Assembly (NCBI GenBank): GCA_000499405.2
Contig: HG738137.1
Span: forward strand, 14,563,661-14,627,660
DNA length: 64,000 nucleotides
Direction: 5' to 3'
Source: Onchocerca volvulus
Taxonomy: Eukaryota > Nematoda > Chromadorea > Rhabditida > Onchocercidae
The translations under genes and the position numbers were made by a program. Positions 38,547-49,320 of the stretch are shown in pieces (positions within the stretch are counted from its first letter, which is position 1; the number at the start of each line of letters is the position of its first letter). The notes under the pieces were generated by a model. That model saw only the letters and a list, made by a program, of their open reading frames with translations. It did no database searches and was not told the origin of the DNA.

Positions 38547-41500
38547 ATGAGGGAATACAATAATCAAGATGCGAAAATTAATGAAAATGAACTTGATCCA
38601 TGCATTGCTGCAGAAATTCGCATGAAAAAAGTATTATTTTCACAAAGGTAATCTGAATATTTTCTTCTGTTTCGGAAAATTTTCATGCATTGAAGAAAAA
38701 GAAATTTATACTTTTATTTTCAATTTGTAGAAAAAAATATTTTAAAATTTTAATGAATTTTACTTGATCTTTCGCCATAATTTTGAACAAACTTTATTCA
38801 AAATTAATTTATTTGAAAATATTCAATATTCTTAAAATTTCAAAACAATGAAATTATTTTAATTTTTATGTCTTTTTTGCAATATCCATTTTTTTTCAGT
38901 TGCAATTTTAAAGCGCTGAAATGGAATTTCAAACTTCTATTTTTAACTTTTCTTTTTTCATTTTCAGAACTCGACGTAATCTTCTGATTCTTTTTCTTTT
39001 CATTGCTACATTAATCCTGTTTTTCGTTTTACTCTTTTTTTTATTATCGCGAAAATCATCGAAAGAAGCAATTTTACAAACGAACATATCATCATTACCC
39101 AGAACATCGGAAATTTATCATGGTTTTGAAAGAAAAAATTCCCATATTGATACAATGAAATTATCAACGGTAATGCCATTTTTGAAGAATTTTCCTTTGT
39201 TTTATTTTATTTCTAAAATTAACTTTTGAAATTTGTATAAAAAAGATTTCAAAAAAAAGGTTTGGAATAATCAAATTTTAACCATTACTTTTTAAATCTA
39301 AAATTTTTTTTCATTCATTTAAAAAATAAAAATAAAAATTGTTACATTATTGTTACGATAAAATACTTGAATACTTACAAATATATAAATTCAAATTAAT
39401 TTAATTAAGTCTGTCAAACTTAAGTAGATAACTCATGACTGATACATTTACTTGTAGATAGCGGTAATTGATTCGACAACAACGCTCGAATCACCATCGC
39501 CAAAAGTTATTGAAATTCGCGATGATGCATTCCTGGTAAATGATAATCAATTATTGATTTCAATTTTTTCTAAAATTAAATTTATCAATTAAAAGAAAAG
39601 ATTAAAAACAAAAATTTATTTAAATTAGCATAAGAATACAATTTTAAACTGGAATTTGAAAAAAAAAAAAGAAACTGCACATAAGTTTCAAAATAATATA
39701 TAGAAAAGAAGTGCGTATGTGTCATGTTAGAATAAATGATGTATTTTATTACATTAATTTCTTTATTGATCAATTAATTAGCAAGCAAGAATATAATTCA
39801 GAGTCACAAACAAAATTAATGAAAGTAAAAAACTTTTCAACTCTTTGCAAATTGGAATTAGAAGCTTCGAAATTCATCTGATGCTAAATTTGAAAAAGCA
39901 TACTTTAATTAGCAAAAGATTAATTTATTGAGCGAATATTTGTTATAATATATTTTATTAATTTATAATGATAAGTAGTTTTGAGCTGCTTTAATCAAAA
40001 TGGAAAATCAAAATAAGTTTCTAATGAATTATACTTTTTTTATTTTATTACATTTTTACCCAAGAATTTTTATTGATTTTGCAAATTCATGACATAGTCA
40101 TTCAGTTTTTCTTTGTCTTATATCGATTTATTATATTAAATTCATTAATTCTTTCAATTTCTACCCGAACTTTCCCGTGTTAATTTTACTTTTTTTTTTG
40201 TTCTTATAGGAAAATCCTATGAATAACGTTGATTCAACGCTAGATTCCTCACCTACAGCTACAGCAACAGTTATGGTAACAACTAAAGTAAGAACTTTAG
40301 CAAATATTGCCAGAACTTCTCATTCTTCACCTTTGATTACGACAGATATGCAAACAGAAGAGCCAATTACTTCAACATTATTTTTCAGTAACGGTGATGA
40401 TGACGATGAGGAAGTTCAGGTTTGTATTAGTAGATCATTTTTTTTTATGAAAATTTGATAAAAATGGTTTAAATTTGTTAATTCAAAATATGACAACTTA
40501 AAGAAGAATTTTCCTTTTTACGTTTTCATGTTTTTATCAAAAGTTCTTTTAGAATCAGAAATTTTATCAAAATCTGACACGCGACTGCAAGATTTTGAAA
40601 ATTCCTGAAATAATGATACATTTAAGCAATTGTTTTGGAGAAAAAAAAAAAAAGCGGAACAAAATAGGAAGAAAAAAAAAAATTTTATTTTTTTTGTATT
40701 CAAATTTACAGGACTGCAAAGACTTGCTTGGCCGAGGCAAAACTGAAAATGGCATTTATCAAGTTTCTTTGCCAAAAGTTGGCAAATTCAACGTTCTTTG
40801 TGATATGAAAACAAATGGTGGTGGTTGGACAGTAATACAAAAGTAAGCATATGATAGATGTACAAGAAATCTAACAATCACTAAAATTCAAAAAAAAAAA
40901 AAAAAAATGACATTTTGAAAATTTCCAAACTATTTTTATGGAAAGAATGATTTTAGAAGACAAGATGGTCAAATATATTTTGCTAATCGTACATGGAATG
41001 ACTATGAAAATGGTTTTGGTGAATTGACAACTTCATTTTGGCTTGGCTTAGATAAAGTAATAATTTTATTTTGACCTAATCGAAAAGAGATAAAATTAGC
41101 TTAATTTAAATGAGAAACTGCTTTAGATTAAATTGTAAGTTTTACTATAAATTAATAATGAAAGGAAAAAAATTACTAATATTCATATTATTTTATGATA
41201 TATTCAATAAAATGATTAGTTGAATATTTTAAGAAATTTGTAGAAACTTTTTACGGGAAATAGGCTAGGGTCAACTTGGGTAATTTGGGTAATTAACCGA
41301 CGAATATAGAAGAGTCGAACATGAATACTTTATTCGGCAATAATCACAAAATTAGGTAAAAACCGGAATTACTCGAGAATACAGCGCGACGAACGCATAA
41401 AAAACATTCTTAAAAGAAGCAGGAGCAGTAAAATATTGAGCGGGATAACATTTGAATCGAAAGGAAGAGAGATCATTGTTACATACAAAAATTTCCTCGA

Positions 41501-43559
41501 AAATGGAGATTTAGAGATTGGGCGTGATTGTAAGACCTGAATAATTACATGAACATGAGTAACAATTTCTCACTATTGAAGCTAAAGCTGAGGAATTGAG
41601 ACAAAGATGAGAATTAGATATATGCTGAGTAATTGGATGAGAAAAGAAATTTAGTGATGACAAATATGGTTGTTGATTAATGCGATCATAATTTGTTTCG
41701 GTTTTCCGACAAATGTAGCTAAATTTCGTTGATCAGATAATGTCTTCTTACAGAGGATACGTTATTTTGCATCATTTACGTAAGAATTATTCAAATATTT
41801 GATCACAATTTGTTTTTTATGTTTTGTACTAAACAATAATGTTTCATTTTTTCGTCAAATGTTAAACATCAAATATGTATCAAATTTAAATTCATTATAC
41901 TATATATCGATCTTTCAGTTTCATATACGTAACAAGTAAAAACTTTTTTAGATACACGCATTAAGCATAAAAGATAATGGAAATCCGGTAACATTACGAA
42001 TTGAGTTACGGGGAGATCTTTGCGAGGATAAAAATGGTTGCTCCAAACAACCAAATGGATATTGGTGGGGTGAATGGGATTTTAACGTAAGTGAATTTAA
42101 TTATTACAATAATTTTCTCACTTCTGGTTAACTAAAAAAAAAAAAAAAGTTTCCTATTTTCTCTATGATATATACACATGAATAATAATCAAATTCATTC
42201 TTTATATTTATGTTAATGAAGTGAACAATTATCAATCCGAATTACAAGGAAAAATAAGCAAGAATGATGAATTAGTTAATTTCCGTATTGCTAATTTATG
42301 AGTTTGGATTTAGGATAATTTTATTATGGGCGAAACCTTAGCTATTCTTTTGCTTTTTAATCACTAATTGTTGATGAAATTTTGAAGTAATTAGACCTTT
42401 TCATATTAGTTTCCATCAATTCTCATTGCCTGATAATATTAAATATCTTCCAAATTGATAAATTTATTTTTAAATAGTATCACTTGATGGCATGAAATAT
42501 CTATAGAATTGATAATTTTATTTTTAAATATTCGATGCATCAATCAAATCTGTAATTATTTGGTGATAAATTCGAGCTTTTAAAATCCACTGAAATAATT
42601 AATTTTGTTTTTTGATAATATATTGATCAATTTATTGATTTAGATTGGTAATGCCTCACAAAAATATATTCTTTCGATATCACCCGCTCTAGCGGGTAAT
42701 CTTTCCGAGCGTACAACTACTGATCGATTTCATTACATGAATAATGGAAAATTATTTACAACTATTGATCAGGATAATGATAAATTTCAGGGAAATTGCG
42801 CCCAATTTCGTGATTTTGGGTTAGCAGTTTCTCCTTCATTTTATTATCAGTGATGTTAATTATCTTTCAAAGCGACTATTTTAATTTATTATTGTAATAA
42901 GTTTTCCAAAATTCATTATTAAGTTATTTTATCCATAATTAACAAGGAAAGCTAGTTTATTTTTCCCATGGAAAGCATTTATCAGTGACTTTAATTAATT
43001 TAACTATATATAGTTTAGAAAACTTTGTAAATGAATAAAATATTAAGTTTAAATTTTATTGTTTTCTGTGGTGATACATTAAAACTTTATTGATAATTTA
43101 ACATATTCTTTAAATATCCATATCTGGTATATAATTCTACTGGAAGTATCCTTTGATATATCTCCGAGATATTTTTGGATAATACTGCACATTAAAACTT
43201 CATAAATTGGTTAATATATTTTTTTAAATATGCTGGAAATATTTCTTGATATTTCTTCGAGATATTTTTGAATAAGATAGCATATTTAAACTTCGATAGA
43301 TTACTGTATATCTCAGCTATCTGCATCTTAAGCAATTACTGTAAACATTACCTGATATAGCCTTCGGGAGAAAATACAAAATTATTATAGAGGTTGGTGG
43401 CACAATGACTGCGGTTATGTTGCATTGAATGGACGATACGGTGATCGATCATCAAAAATGCGAAATATGTTTTGGTTTTACGGTAGTGGTAAACGTCCAT
43501 TCATTTATTACTATATTAAACCACGTCAAACCGAAATGAAACTACGATCTAAAAGTTGA
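38547..43559 (+). CDS. Type II membrane protein with C-terminal fibrinogen-related domain (9 exons, 433 aa)
   Basis: Exons: 38547-38647, 38968-39169, 39458-39535, 40210-40419, 40712-40842, 40957-41056, 41952-42086, 42644-42819, 43391-43559. All introns are GT-AG and the phases join (1302 nt with stop). The N-terminal 38 residues are polar and end in basic RTRR; residues about 39-61 form one strong membrane helix (LLILFLFIATLILFFVLLFF). A Ser/Thr-rich stalk with an acidic DDDDEE run leads to the fibrinogen-related domain from about 198 to the end. Domain landmarks are C199 and C227, NGGGWTVIQ, the calcium-site motif D360-x-D362-x-D364 before C370, and GGWWHNDC with C385. An additional CEDKNGC loop (C298, C304) may form an extra disulfide. 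The layout resembles vertebrate FIBCD1: short cytosolic tail, one helix, stalk, lectin-like domain. Likely an extracellular binding protein; its ligand is unknown. Confidence 0.9.
41240..41700. other. Composition island inside intron 6 of the fibrinogen-domain gene
   Basis: From about GGGAAATAGGCTAGGGTCAA onward the sequence has clearly higher complexity and GC than the rest of the intron, including CAGCGCGACGAACGC. It contains no long open frame. It may be a fragment or solo long terminal repeat of a retrotransposon, but I cannot identify terminal repeats or a target duplication. Confidence 0.35.
42430..42580. repeat. Local duplication in intron 7 of the fibrinogen-domain gene
   Basis: A segment with AAATTGATAAATTTATTTTTAAATA recurs as GAATTGATAATTTTATTTTTAAATA roughly 55-60 bases later, with ATATCT preceding both. 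It is a short AT-rich local duplication with no coding content. Confidence 0.45.
43075..43375. repeat. Roughly 100 bp unit repeated about 2.5 times in intron 8
   Basis: Copies start at about 43075, 43190 and 43280 with ACATTAAAACTT or CATATTTAAACTTC. The first two then share an ATATTTTT..AAATAT stretch, CTGGAARTAT and a YTTCGAGATATTTTTG end. The units become shorter and less alike toward the exon 9 acceptor at 43390. Confidence 0.6.
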
Positions 43560-44339
43560 CCGAAAATAATCGAATTACTTGATATTCATTTAAATTTCCC
43601 ATTTTTTTGTTTCTTATATATATACATATATTTATTATTATTGTATGTAAATTTTCATGATAGTTGAAGCTTTCGAAATTACTCAGAAAATGATTCTTTG
43701 TCGTGGTGATTTTTTTTTCAATTTTTTCTTTTCTTATTTTTTTTTAAAAAGAGTATTTCCTGCTTTATTTTTGTTTAAACAAAAATTTTCTTCAAATTCT
43801 TAATCCGCCAATTAATGTTACTATCATAGTAATTATTGCCAATATTGTTGTTATTGTTATTGCTGCAATTGTTGTTGGTATTATTACTATTATTCCTGCT
43901 ACAGCTATCTGTCATTAATGTTATTTGTCATACAATAAAAACTTTTATGACAACAAAAACAATACTAATAATAATAACAACAACAATAACGAATTTTATC
44001 AGTTAGAAAAGATATCAATAGCTGATAAAAAAAATCTCATTTCTTTTCTTGTTTAATTTAATGAATTTAAATCGTGAATTTGAATTTTATCTTTCTCTTG
44101 CTCAATTAATACGAAAATTTGAAACTTATATAAGTGTGTCATTTCTTCGATTCTTAACATTCCGCTAATCTTTTTTTTAAAACTTTCTTTAGAATAAAAA
44201 ATTAGGAGGAAAAAAAATTCAGAGATGTTAATTAAAGAGAAAAAATATTTTAAAAAGTTATAGATTTGATTAAGAATTTCAGGAAAAGGCAAGCAATAAA
44301 GTGGCAAAATAAATTTTACATATGCGCATTCAAAAGCCA
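43560..44339. other. 3' flank of the fibrinogen-domain gene, with a poly(A) signal
   Basis: AATAAA occurs at about 43934, some 375 bases after the stop codon, and could be the polyadenylation signal. Just around it, a TTGTTGTTATTG-rich strand segment (43845-43905) faces an AACAACAACAATAAC segment (43970-43990), making a potential trinucleotide-repeat hairpin. Nothing coding follows up to 44339. Confidence 0.45.
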
Positions 44340-45059
44340 AAAAAAAAAATGTGCTATACATAGCAAATATTGATTGATAATTCGTTTAGAAAAAGAAGAA
44401 ATTGATATCAATTTTGCATAAAGTAAATATTTTTTTTTTCAGACATATTGCATGAAAAGAAAAATTAATTTAAAGGGAAGAAAATTTCTAAAAATTTTCA
44501 GTTTATTTAATATGCTAGCTGGACCTGGCCATGCGAAGAGTGGTAGATCAGCCAGTCTATATAAATAAAAATGTCAATGTTCGTTTATTCAAAATCTTCG
44601 AAAGTTCTTAAGCACATGTCTTATCTATATTAATTTGAAATCTTAGATGTCGGAAAATTCTTACTTATTGCTTTGAACATTTGAAACATCGTTGCATTTG
44701 AACACGTTTTTCTATACTTTTTATATACAGTCGTTGCTGTAGCTCAATCTAGCTAAGTGGTAAAAAGGAAAAAAGAAATTGCGTGTTTCTAGTGTTGGGG
44801 AAAAAAACTGATGGTTCGTAATTTGATTTGTAGTTTGTTGAATTAAAGACTGTTTCTTACTATTGTGATTAGGCAAGATCACTAATAAGTTTTTTGTCTT
44901 GTATAACAGAGATGAATCCCATTGAGAGGTTTTATTGATTGATGAAGAGTGACTCTTCGTATCAAATAATTATTGGAGAATATCAAGGTAAACTGATCAT
45001 TGGGTTATTCCTTCCTTTGTCGCTGATAAAGAAAAAATTATCCAGTTATTATTCAATTG

Positions 45060-45670
45060 AATTTCGGATTGTTAAATTTATGTTGACCATCTGGCGGTGA
45101 AACCAGGGAGCCGACTTTATGATAAATTTGTCCTTTCATTTTGAAAATTGGCATGAATGGTTTTATGATTTCAGCGTCAAACGACGTCATTTGGAAGCAG
45201 CAGTTTAGGAGTGGCATTTCCTAATGATAGATCGGAAATGCTTCGAATCGGCAGTATGTCCGGCAAGTAAACGGCTCTACGCTTCTGCAAAATGAGGGAG
45301 TTTAATTTTTCCAGCGTCTCAACATGTCACTTTTGTTTCTCCATTAAATTTCAGAGTCTTTCAATAAGGACACACTACAGTCATATTGCCGATGAAAACA
45401 AACCGGCACAGAATGCAAGGCGATTGTAATGGCGTGATTGCTGAACAAGGAGTCATGTTTGACGCTGATCTCCTCTTCCTTGTTGATGTATTTCACCATT
45501 CTCAGTCTGTCACGTTCATTTGTTCAGAACAAAACCCTGAAGCTGCAGAACACGACCGACATGCTCGCAACCATGCATTCTCAGGTCTAGCTGCATACCG
45601 CTTTGTTTTTATTGCCATTCTTTGTCTTGTTCACTGTTCGTTGATGCTGTCGGAAAACCCGAAATAACTT
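45060..45670 (-). pseudogene. Helitron N-terminal zinc-binding region, pseudogene
   Basis: Minus-strand translation gives, across frameshifts and stops, a basic N-terminal stretch, then VVCPY, a stop, KTLKFNGETKVTC, then DAGKIKLPHF. In Helitron proteins this corresponds to the cysteine-rich segment of the form CPHC..LKF.GE....CC..GKI.LP. Further along, FIIKSAPWF resembles the following IYHKIGSL segment. The plus-strand open frame of 93 codons across the same DNA is the antisense shadow of this region. Confidence 0.7.
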
Positions 45671-45717
45671 TTCTATCTCAAAATACACTAAAAAAAATCA
45701 TTTGAATCGTTATCCAA

Positions 45718-45900
45718 TTCACATGTAATATCCTTTATGCTAATCATGTAACATGTAGAAATTGACATCCTGTATGATAAATCATGCAAAATGTAAGATT
45801 CACATTCCTTATGCCAATCATATAACATATGAAGATTTACAACCTGTATGTTAATCATCTGACATGTAAGTCTTTTCACATCCGATATGCTAATTGCTAA
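45718..45900. repeat. 36-base tandem array (ACATGTAA...CATCCTGTATG units), copy 1
   Basis: About five imperfect units run through this interval. Each contains a YACATGTAA-like palindrome (ACATGT core) and a CATNCTNTATGYYAATCAT segment. The array is part of the larger direct repeat and lies at the inner end of the Helitron block. Its counterpart at 59932-60085 has lost about one unit. Confidence 0.75.
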
Positions 45901-45904
45901 TCGC

Positions 45905-46960
45905 GCAGCGGAACGAAAGCAATGAATAATGGCAATCAAAATTGCGAAAGAACGGACATCAGCGAGCGAGTGAGCGAAAAAAAAACAAAGAATGGCTTAA
46001 ATATGTGCCGAGAAAGCAGCGGAGCGATGTCTCTTATGGTAGGCTGCAAAGATTTATGTTGATATCGCCAAGAAGAGAACAGACTCTATCTATACCAGAG
46101 CCTAAAGGAAAATTAGATTTGATAGAGTATTTTTTACTCCTTATGGAGCAATAACCAACGATAAGGGGTATATCGTTTGTAATAGAACCAGGATAAATAG
46201 TTGGTGTTATTGGTACAAGTGCTTCTGATGAATTCCGAATGCAAGATTTTTCTGAGCAGGGCGACCTCGTTTTACAGTTTCATATCTGCTTCTTTCTTAA
46301 TTGAATGAACGCGACGGGGTAAGAGTAGAAAAGACGTTAACGAGGTCAAAGTCAAAGACGACTCCTTATTCAGCAATAGTGTGATTACAATCGCTTGAAA
46401 TCGGTACAACCTAGCTGATGATTATAGTTTGAGCTCTTTTGTTCTCATCGGTACCGAACTGAAGAGTTTTTATATTGCAAGGCTCTGAAATTCAATGGAG
46501 AAACGAAAGGAGTGTATTTCGTCGCCAGAAAAATTAAACTTTCTCAACTTGGAAAACCGCCAGACCCATTAAAGTTTTCTTGTTGGATATACTAATGAAT
46601 CCAAGTATTACCGTCAATTTAACATTGGAAGACTTATGATTTTGCCATCTTCATATTCAGGCAGTTCAAGTCATGTGCATGACTACGGTCAAGATGCAAT
46701 AGTCATGTTTATCATTACGAGCGTCCAGACCTATTCATTACATTTACATCAATCCAGCTTGGGATGATATACAAAAGCTCTTACTTTTTGGTTAATTGCC
46801 GATGAATAGGCATGACATCACAACAAATGCTATCAGACAGAACTAAGTTCATTGATGGATTTCATGGTAAAACAATTCCAAAGACATCAATCATTCTAAC
46901 GGACAGAGTTGACATATGATTTAAAGTAATCCCATGTACTTGAAAATTTTAAATTGAATT
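45905..46960 (+). pseudogene. Helitron N-terminal and Rep region, plus strand, decayed
   Basis: Plus-strand translation, with several frameshifts, gives a basic region near 45905-46040 (KERTSASE, then AEKAAER), then CKALKFNGETKG and KIKLSQLGKPPDPLK at 46479-46580, then RLMILPSSYSGSSSHVHDY at 46630-46690. After one frameshift, YERPDLFITF at 46718-46750, then NPAWDDIQKLLLFG and RHDIT. LPSSYSGS..HVHDYGQDA and RPDLFITF..NPAWDDI correspond to the start of the Helitron replication-initiator domain. Coding capacity stops near 46960. No functional protein remains. Confidence 0.75.
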
Positions 46961-49320
46961 TGCGATTTTATGCGTCATGCTGGTTAGGATATTAACCAGC
47001 TAGCTAAGCACGGTCATTTCTAAATTATATCGACATGTGATCTACTTTTTCTCATTTAATTTGATATTTGTGGTAAAAATACACAAATCATATTAAAAGC
47101 ACTTCTTCTGTATCACTCTTTCCGCATATAACAAAGAATTCATAAATATCTATGCTTGCATTTGAGAATTTATGAGGTAAGAACTATTTGATTTTAAAGA
47201 AATTCACCAGATAAAATCACTTTGTGAACATAAACTTTCTGAAGGAAAATCAAATCCTTGTTCAAAGTGCTTCATTTGTTTCTTTACAAATTTCAGATAT
47301 CCATGATAATTCTGTACAAAATTACGAAGTTACATATTGTCACTTGAAACCTATATTATAACTTGTTTCCAAAGATAGAATTAGTGCGAGTAATGCAATA
47401 AAGTTGAAATGGCTACAAAATGTAAATTCATTCTCGGGTAATCTTGCAAGTAATGAATAGTAAATACTTTCATGCAAATCAGCATGAATTTATATTTTCT
47501 ACTTGTTATGTTAACATTTAGAAAGCGAATTATTGATTAGATTTATTAATAATAGTTCTATTAAGATGCTTTTCATTTTAAAGAAATCGAACCTATCGCT
47601 TGAACTTATTCGACAACACACAAAGAAATTTGCTATTAAGAAATTTCTCAGGTCGAAATGAATTAAATAAAATGATAAAATGAAAAATACAAGCAGATTT
47701 GCCGATCCATTTTTTACATTTTATTAAAAATATTTTTTCATCAAAATATTCTTTCACCTGCATAAATCATTTCACAGCTGTAATCGATCATTTTAACGTG
47801 CTCCTTGAATGGGATTTTCCTAACAGCATTATAGTATTACTAGTAATCTACACATCAAGAAGCTTTAAATGAAGAATTAATACTACCTGACATAACTGAA
47901 ACCTTTGCGTCCTTGCTTATTCTTAAGTAATCTAAGAATGAGGAATTAATACTAAAATTTTTTTTTACAATTTAAAGAAAAGCAATTATGGGATCATTTT
48001 TTGAAATGAAATAAATGTATCGTTGCAATATCATTTTAACGGAGCATTTCTTCTGCATTTTCCGCATTATCGTGTTTGTTCAAATTATTTTACAAAACTG
48101 ACACCGCGATCATATTAAATGAAATTGATTTCAACAAAAATGATATTGCTATCAACAATTTTTACGACAGTTGTGTAAAATATATATTTCAGTTTCAATT
48201 GCTGAAAATTTCGACACGCAAAAAATTTGCGCCAATTTTTCGTCTAGTTCTTCAATAGAACAACTGTTATCTACAAAGACACTGATTACACTAGTTTCCA
48301 ATTTATTAAACCACAAGTTGTTATAATGATTGCATTTTAATTTGGTTTGAATTGCTCATTTCATTAACGGAGCGATATATCAAATATGCATATTTGAATA
48401 TGCTGTAGAAATAGTAAATTAAGGTCCAAATACTTCAGCTAGTCAAGGCAGATAATGTATCAAAATTTCATTTATATCGCTGGATTGTTCTCGTTTATTG
48501 CAATTTTATCCATTTTAATGATTTGATTGTATTTAGGCAGATTTTCCATAAACTTCTATAAATTCGTCGCAGATATCAATAACAATATTCATTCGTAATT
48601 GTCAGTGAAAATCTGACGAATCATCTTTTTGCGGATTTTAAAACATATGCCATTTCTGAATTAAAACTGAAATTCTTATCAAAAGTAGAATAAATAATCA
48701 TATCAGAGTTACAAATCGATTTGAAAAGAAAACTGGTCATGGTCGAATTTTGATGATCATTTCGAATCAATGGTTTTATTCAATTAATATACACAAATTC
48801 GATGTCAATAATATTACAACTGCATTTAATAAACGATTAAAAACAATTTAACTTAATTAAGAAGCAGTAGTGAGAATAAATGAATAGGAAGGTATATTTT
48901 AAAACTTCGTAACTAACAAAATTGGTTTAATTTTTTTTTTTTTGGAACTTAATAAATTAAAAAAAAAAATGTTCCAAAATGAAACTAACAATATCGCGAA
49001 CATAAAAAAAAAACTTTAAATGATTTTTTTTGTTTAATTCCACTAAAGTTTTAATTACGAATTAATGGAATTGGGCATTTGAACATCATGAATATACCAA
49101 AGGTTTAAAGAGAGCCAAATACATTTACATTCATATTTTGACCAAAAGATATTGAAATTATAAAATGAAACGATTAGAAAGTCATTAAATTTAAAGAAAA
49201 TTATGCAGTCATTTGACAAATTAACCTCCCCATAATTTCAGGATACTAACATCTATTACTGCCCTGCTTGTTCCTAAAATTATTAATATTGGGTTTTTTC
49301 TTAATGTGCAATTCTCAAAT
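46961..49320. other. Noncoding 3' flank of receptor gene 1
   Basis: I see no exon here. Much of it aligns with the flank downstream of receptor 2 (about 53500-54780), so it belongs to the duplication unit. The short open frames have no recognisable protein similarity. Confidence 0.5.

Larger units (their letters stand above)
44340..45905. repeat. Large direct repeat, copy 1 (Helitron-derived block)
   Basis: This block is repeated in the same orientation at about 58575-60085. The match starts near TACATAGCAAATATTGATTG in copy 1 and TACATAACAAATATTGATTG in copy 2. It continues through the Helitron terminal module, the decayed coding part and a 36-base tandem array. The core at about 45300-45690 is almost identical apart from a deletion of about 21 bases in copy 2; other parts look around 90 percent identical by eye. 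The two copies bracket the receptor gene pair. Confidence 0.85.
44515..45905 (-). mobile_element. Internally deleted Helitron-like element, minus strand
   Basis: Read on the minus strand, the element carries a 36-base tandem array, the N-terminal part of a Helitron protein, a noncoding stretch, the subterminal inverted TCTATATAAATAAAAATG module (44556-44573), a possible hairpin (CTGGACC...CCAG arms) and a CTAG end at 44515-44518. The Rep and helicase regions are missing, so it is a nonautonomous derivative or a truncated copy. The true minus-strand 5' end is not clear, because another element on the plus strand starts at about 45905. Confidence 0.65.

Noticed and set aside
44735..44790. tRNA-like A box (TAGCTCAATCTAGCTAAGTGG), recurring in related form near 6600 and 58975
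   Set aside because: There is no B box and no cloverleaf, and it lies inside the shared Helitron end region. At 6600 it overlaps the decayed end of the helicase frame.
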